The notes beneath the pieces were generated by a model, which ran no database searches, was not told where the DNA came from, and saw only the letters and a list, made by a program, of their open reading frames with translations. A stretch of DNA of 35,031 nt from Paramacrobiotus richtersi (lineage: Eukaryota > Tardigrada > Eutardigrada > Parachela > Macrobiotidae), in assembly GCA_034698045.1 (NCBI GenBank), contig JAQGAU010000196.1, positions 1-35,031 of the forward strand, given 5' to 3'. Position 1 is the stretch's first letter; every line of letters starts with the position of its first letter. Below, one piece after another: positions 32,383 through 35,031 of this stretch. The translations under genes were made by a program, and so were the position numbers.

Positions 32383-33560
32383 GTGAGTTCACCTTAACAA
32401 ATGCTTGCGTTGGTAAAGTTCCGTCACAGTGCAACCAGATCTAGAAAAATACTAGGTATGTAACGCATAAACATAAACATAAAGGCTTTACCACATAACT
32501 CATAAACGCTGTAACACATAACATAAGACATAACGTCATCATGATTTGAAAAAACTTCACTTATATTTTATTGAGTTTACTGCTTAAATTGTTTAGTTTT
32601 CGATAAAACTCCAGAAGCTTACTACGAAACTTTGTCGTTATCCTTTTGGGTTTGAACAGTCTCGAAACAATCTCTTTGTGTATGCACGTTTGTCTGTGCA
32701 CGTCTGTTACACCTACATCGAACAAACTGTCTAAAAATTAGAATTTTGCGAGCGATATTACAGCGGTAACTTCTAGGCTACAACTAGTGGATTGGATTGA
32801 ACACCCTTATCACGATAATCAGGGATGGTAATTCCGAATTCTGCTATTCTTATGTAATCGATCGTCAGCGCTCATAACGAGCGGAAGTACGTAACACGAA
32901 TCGTTGAGTCTGGTACACGTCGTACAGCACGGTCAACACGGTAACCGCGATGAAGCGGGATCACACGTTGTAGATCTGGTACACGTAGACGGTACACCGT
33001 AAGCACGACATCCGAAGGATGCGGGCAGCACGTCCATTAACACGCTAAAGCACGAACCAGATTACAGAAACTGGGGGTATCCAAGACTGAAGTTAGTTCT
33101 CAAAAGTTTACAGGTTCAGCTCAATCTAGATGCATTAGTCATCAGAAGGTAGGTCTAAACATTTCCAGTTGAGCTGTAACCAATCAGAAGGATTACTACC
33201 GCCACAATATCGATGTGTCAATATCGCACAACAACCGGGGCAAGTACTGTGCGCAAGAACGGACCACAAAACACTGACAAATTGTTCGTTGGTCCTTAGT
33301 TACACTGCGATTATAATGGAAGTACATACAGTGGCAGCAGCGGCAGTAGCGAAGGCACATTTGTATGCAGATCGAGCCGCTTTAGTATCCTTAAGTAATT
33401 CTTATGGAGTGCACTACGACGATGCCAGCTCCACATCATCCACAAGCAGTCGTGCGGATTTACTGCGAGAGAGAACTCACTGTCCTCCATAAATTTGGAC
33501 GGTGTCGACGAGAATTCTTGCAGCTATTCTTGGCGTTTCGATTCTTGGCGTCCGCCAAAC
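32383..33560. other. Presumed intron or 3' flank with simple repeats
   Basis: It starts at the ETS gene's phase 1 GTGAGT donor. 32450-32540 is a CATAA-rich low-complexity tract. 32900-33055 is rich in CACG and repeats TCTGGTACACGT about 70 bp apart. An open frame around 33316-33492 (+) looks Ala/Ser-rich but has no ETS content, and I do not call it. Confidence 0.45.
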
Positions 33561-33594
33561 TGCAAAGTCGCCGGATAATATGAAACAAAGTTTG

Positions 33595-34390
33595 AAGCTT
33601 CCGGTTAAGAGCAGCGGTCCATGCAATCCGGTCCGCTATACAGCGTAGCCACTTCCAGCTCCCCCTGCGCTGGAGGGGTGGGCGAGGGGCGTGATCGTGA
33701 CTACGGTAGGCGTTTCAATTGATGGCGGGGCTTCCATGGAGCTTCCGTTATCACAACCGGCATACCGTTTGGTGTTATAGTGGTAGTCGCTGTTGTTATA
33801 GTCATCGCAGTCGTTCTTGATGTTGCCGGTGGCGTTTGGGACTAAAGGTGAACTGTCCTATTGTTCCCGGCATCTCCTGTGGTGGCAACAACGGTGGGAC
33901 ACCCGGTGTATACGTTTCACCGTACAGCTGGCAAATAACACGACTGGCCTATCTTGACTAATGGCAAAAAATTTTTCACCACATCATTGATCACCAATGC
34001 ATTCCGCAAAAGTGGTCACCGATCGCGAGGGTATGTAGCCACACTGTCCTTCCCTATTCCCATCGCAATACCTCCAAAATACAAAAGCTTCGATTTGGCC
34101 AGGGCTTCCGGCTGAGCCACCGGGATCTGCACCGCCTCAAGGCATAAACGCAGCCGACTGGGATCCTTAACAGTCGACACGTACTGCTACTCACCATTCC
34201 AGTATCCCGTTAACTCTGTTCCCAGATTAGTGGCTTGACCTTTACCATCGTCTGAAGCTAGGACAATGCGACCATCCCGCAATGACAGACTGAGGATATG
34301 TCAAAAATGATGAAACATCGTTGTTGGAGGTGAAAAAGAGCTGTCAGGCTGGGCGGTGCAGAATTTCAGCGGGATCTGGAACTAGCCCCT
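33595..34390 (-). pseudogene. Decayed gene with Thr/Pro-rich segment
   Basis: On the minus strand one frame reads FQIPLKFCTAQPDSSFSPP, LRDGRIVLASDDGKGQATN, LGTELTGYWNG, VKDPSRLRLCLEAVQIPVA and KLLYFGGIAMGIGKDSVAT before a TGA at 34016-34018. It is interrupted by TGA (34301-34303) and TAG (34187-34189). Further downstream, in shifted frames, come PGVPPLLPPQEMPG, TTAMTITTATTTITPNG and VVITEAPWKP, a Thr/Pro-rich mucin-like linker. The base composition is more GC-rich than its surroundings, consistent with former coding sequence. I do not recognise the family, but an extracellular or surface protein is likely from the linker. Unseen introns removing the stops are possible, though the stops lie within continuous coding-like sequence. 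Confidence 0.45.
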
Positions 34391-34708
34391 GACGCTAACC
34401 GGTAGCATGGTGAGATAGCTGCAGACGCACCGGTTTCCAGACTAACACCTCAACGGATCGTTGCCGAGCATCCAAGGATGCTGCTCTTTTATTCCTTCAG
34501 TTTGTCGAGTACTTAATGATACTTACTGGTACTAGGATTACTAAAGCGCATGCAAATGGGACTTGGTTACAGACTGTTACAGCCGCTGCTGATACTGTAT
34601 GTACCTCCTTTATAGTCGCAGTGTCAGGGGTCATGATTGTGAGTGCTTTTTGGTCTGTTTTTGCACTTATGAATTCAGAGCCGTTCTTTATTTGGGTATC
34701 AGTCTGAA

Positions 34709-34890
34709 TGGTAACACATTATGAATCTGCAAAGTTATTAATCGCATGTTGGCGTAACATAGCGGTCTACGGGAATATGATCACGATCGTATTCTTGCTG
34801 ATTCTTCCCTCATAGACCGCTATGTAAGCCAATTTACTCATTTTGAAAATTCATAACGTTTTACCAAATTCATACTCATTATGTGTTATA
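34709..34890. repeat. Fold-back inverted repeat
   Basis: Outer words TAACACATTATGA (about 34711) and TCATTATGTGTTATA (about 34876) and inner words TTGGCGTAACATAGCGGTCTA and TAGACCGCTATGTAAGCCAA form imperfect inverted arms. The centre is a nearly palindromic GAATATGATCACGATCG stretch. It looks like a small MITE. No target duplication was identified. Confidence 0.65.
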
Positions 34891-35031
34891 GATTTTAGTG
34901 CTGTTAGTCACTTCTTTATACGAATTTCACACGCGAAATTGCTCACTTTTTATTTGTTAAGACGACAGCTAGGAGCCGAAAGTGGGTCTACAAGAAGTTG
35001 TTTTTTACATCAGCTATGTGCAAAATAATTG

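Noticed and set aside
33060-33100. CTGGGGGTATCC as a possible remnant of the ETS LWG motif
   Set aside because: The surrounding codons do not match the conserved residues after LWG, and no acceptor in phase 1 precedes it.
34516-34707. Short hydrophobic open frame
   Set aside because: 63 codons, no homology or splice partner recognised. It probably lies in intronic sequence.

Overview
This window is nuclear DNA from an invertebrate animal, AT-rich and gene-sparse. Genes are split by many short GT-AG introns, mostly 45-260 nt, so most genes had to be assembled from exons by matching reading phase. A PDEF/Ets98B-type ETS factor, insect-type gustatory-receptor-like (7tm_7) sequences and an F-box gene point to a protostome, probably an ecdysozoan. 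A tardigrade is my best guess, but nothing in the window proves it.

Layout. 420-1484 (+) is a three-exon gene for a small cysteine-rich protein. 1940-2115 (-) is a decayed exon of the tandem family described next. 2554-4878 (-) is an F-box gene, or two adjacent genes, with two exon junctions I could not resolve. 7268-9417, 10722-12780 and 17135-18741 (all -) are three complete paralogues of one nine-exon gene. Each encodes a secreted cysteine-rich protein of 301-314 aa, and each uses a 7-nt and a 22-nt internal microexon. This family is unfamiliar to me and is the most interesting object here.

Lodged in and beyond the array is a second family block. A small membrane-protein gene (14479-14778, -) stands head to head with a possibly three-finger-like cysteine-rich gene (15014-15671, +). 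A decayed second copy of the pair lies at about 22130-23250. A gustatory-receptor-like gene lies at 20105-21523 (+), with pseudogene pieces at 23544-23788 and 25485-25771. The 22-26 kb stretch is therefore mostly relics.

26006-26742 is a Harbinger-like MITE with 26-bp terminal inverted repeats and a TAA target duplication. 29410-32382 (+) is the 5' part of a PDEF/Ets98B-like ETS factor: N-terminal exon, complete Pointed (SAM_PNT) exon, linker exon and the first half of the ETS domain. The rest must lie beyond the window. Its first intron is largely filled by nested inverted repeats. The last 1.5 kb holds a minus-strand pseudogene with several in-frame stops and another fold-back repeat.

The genes do not form a pathway. 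The main theme is local duplication: tandem secreted proteins, chemoreceptors and small cysteine-rich or membrane proteins, with copies at all stages from intact to fossil, beside a single conserved developmental transcription factor.
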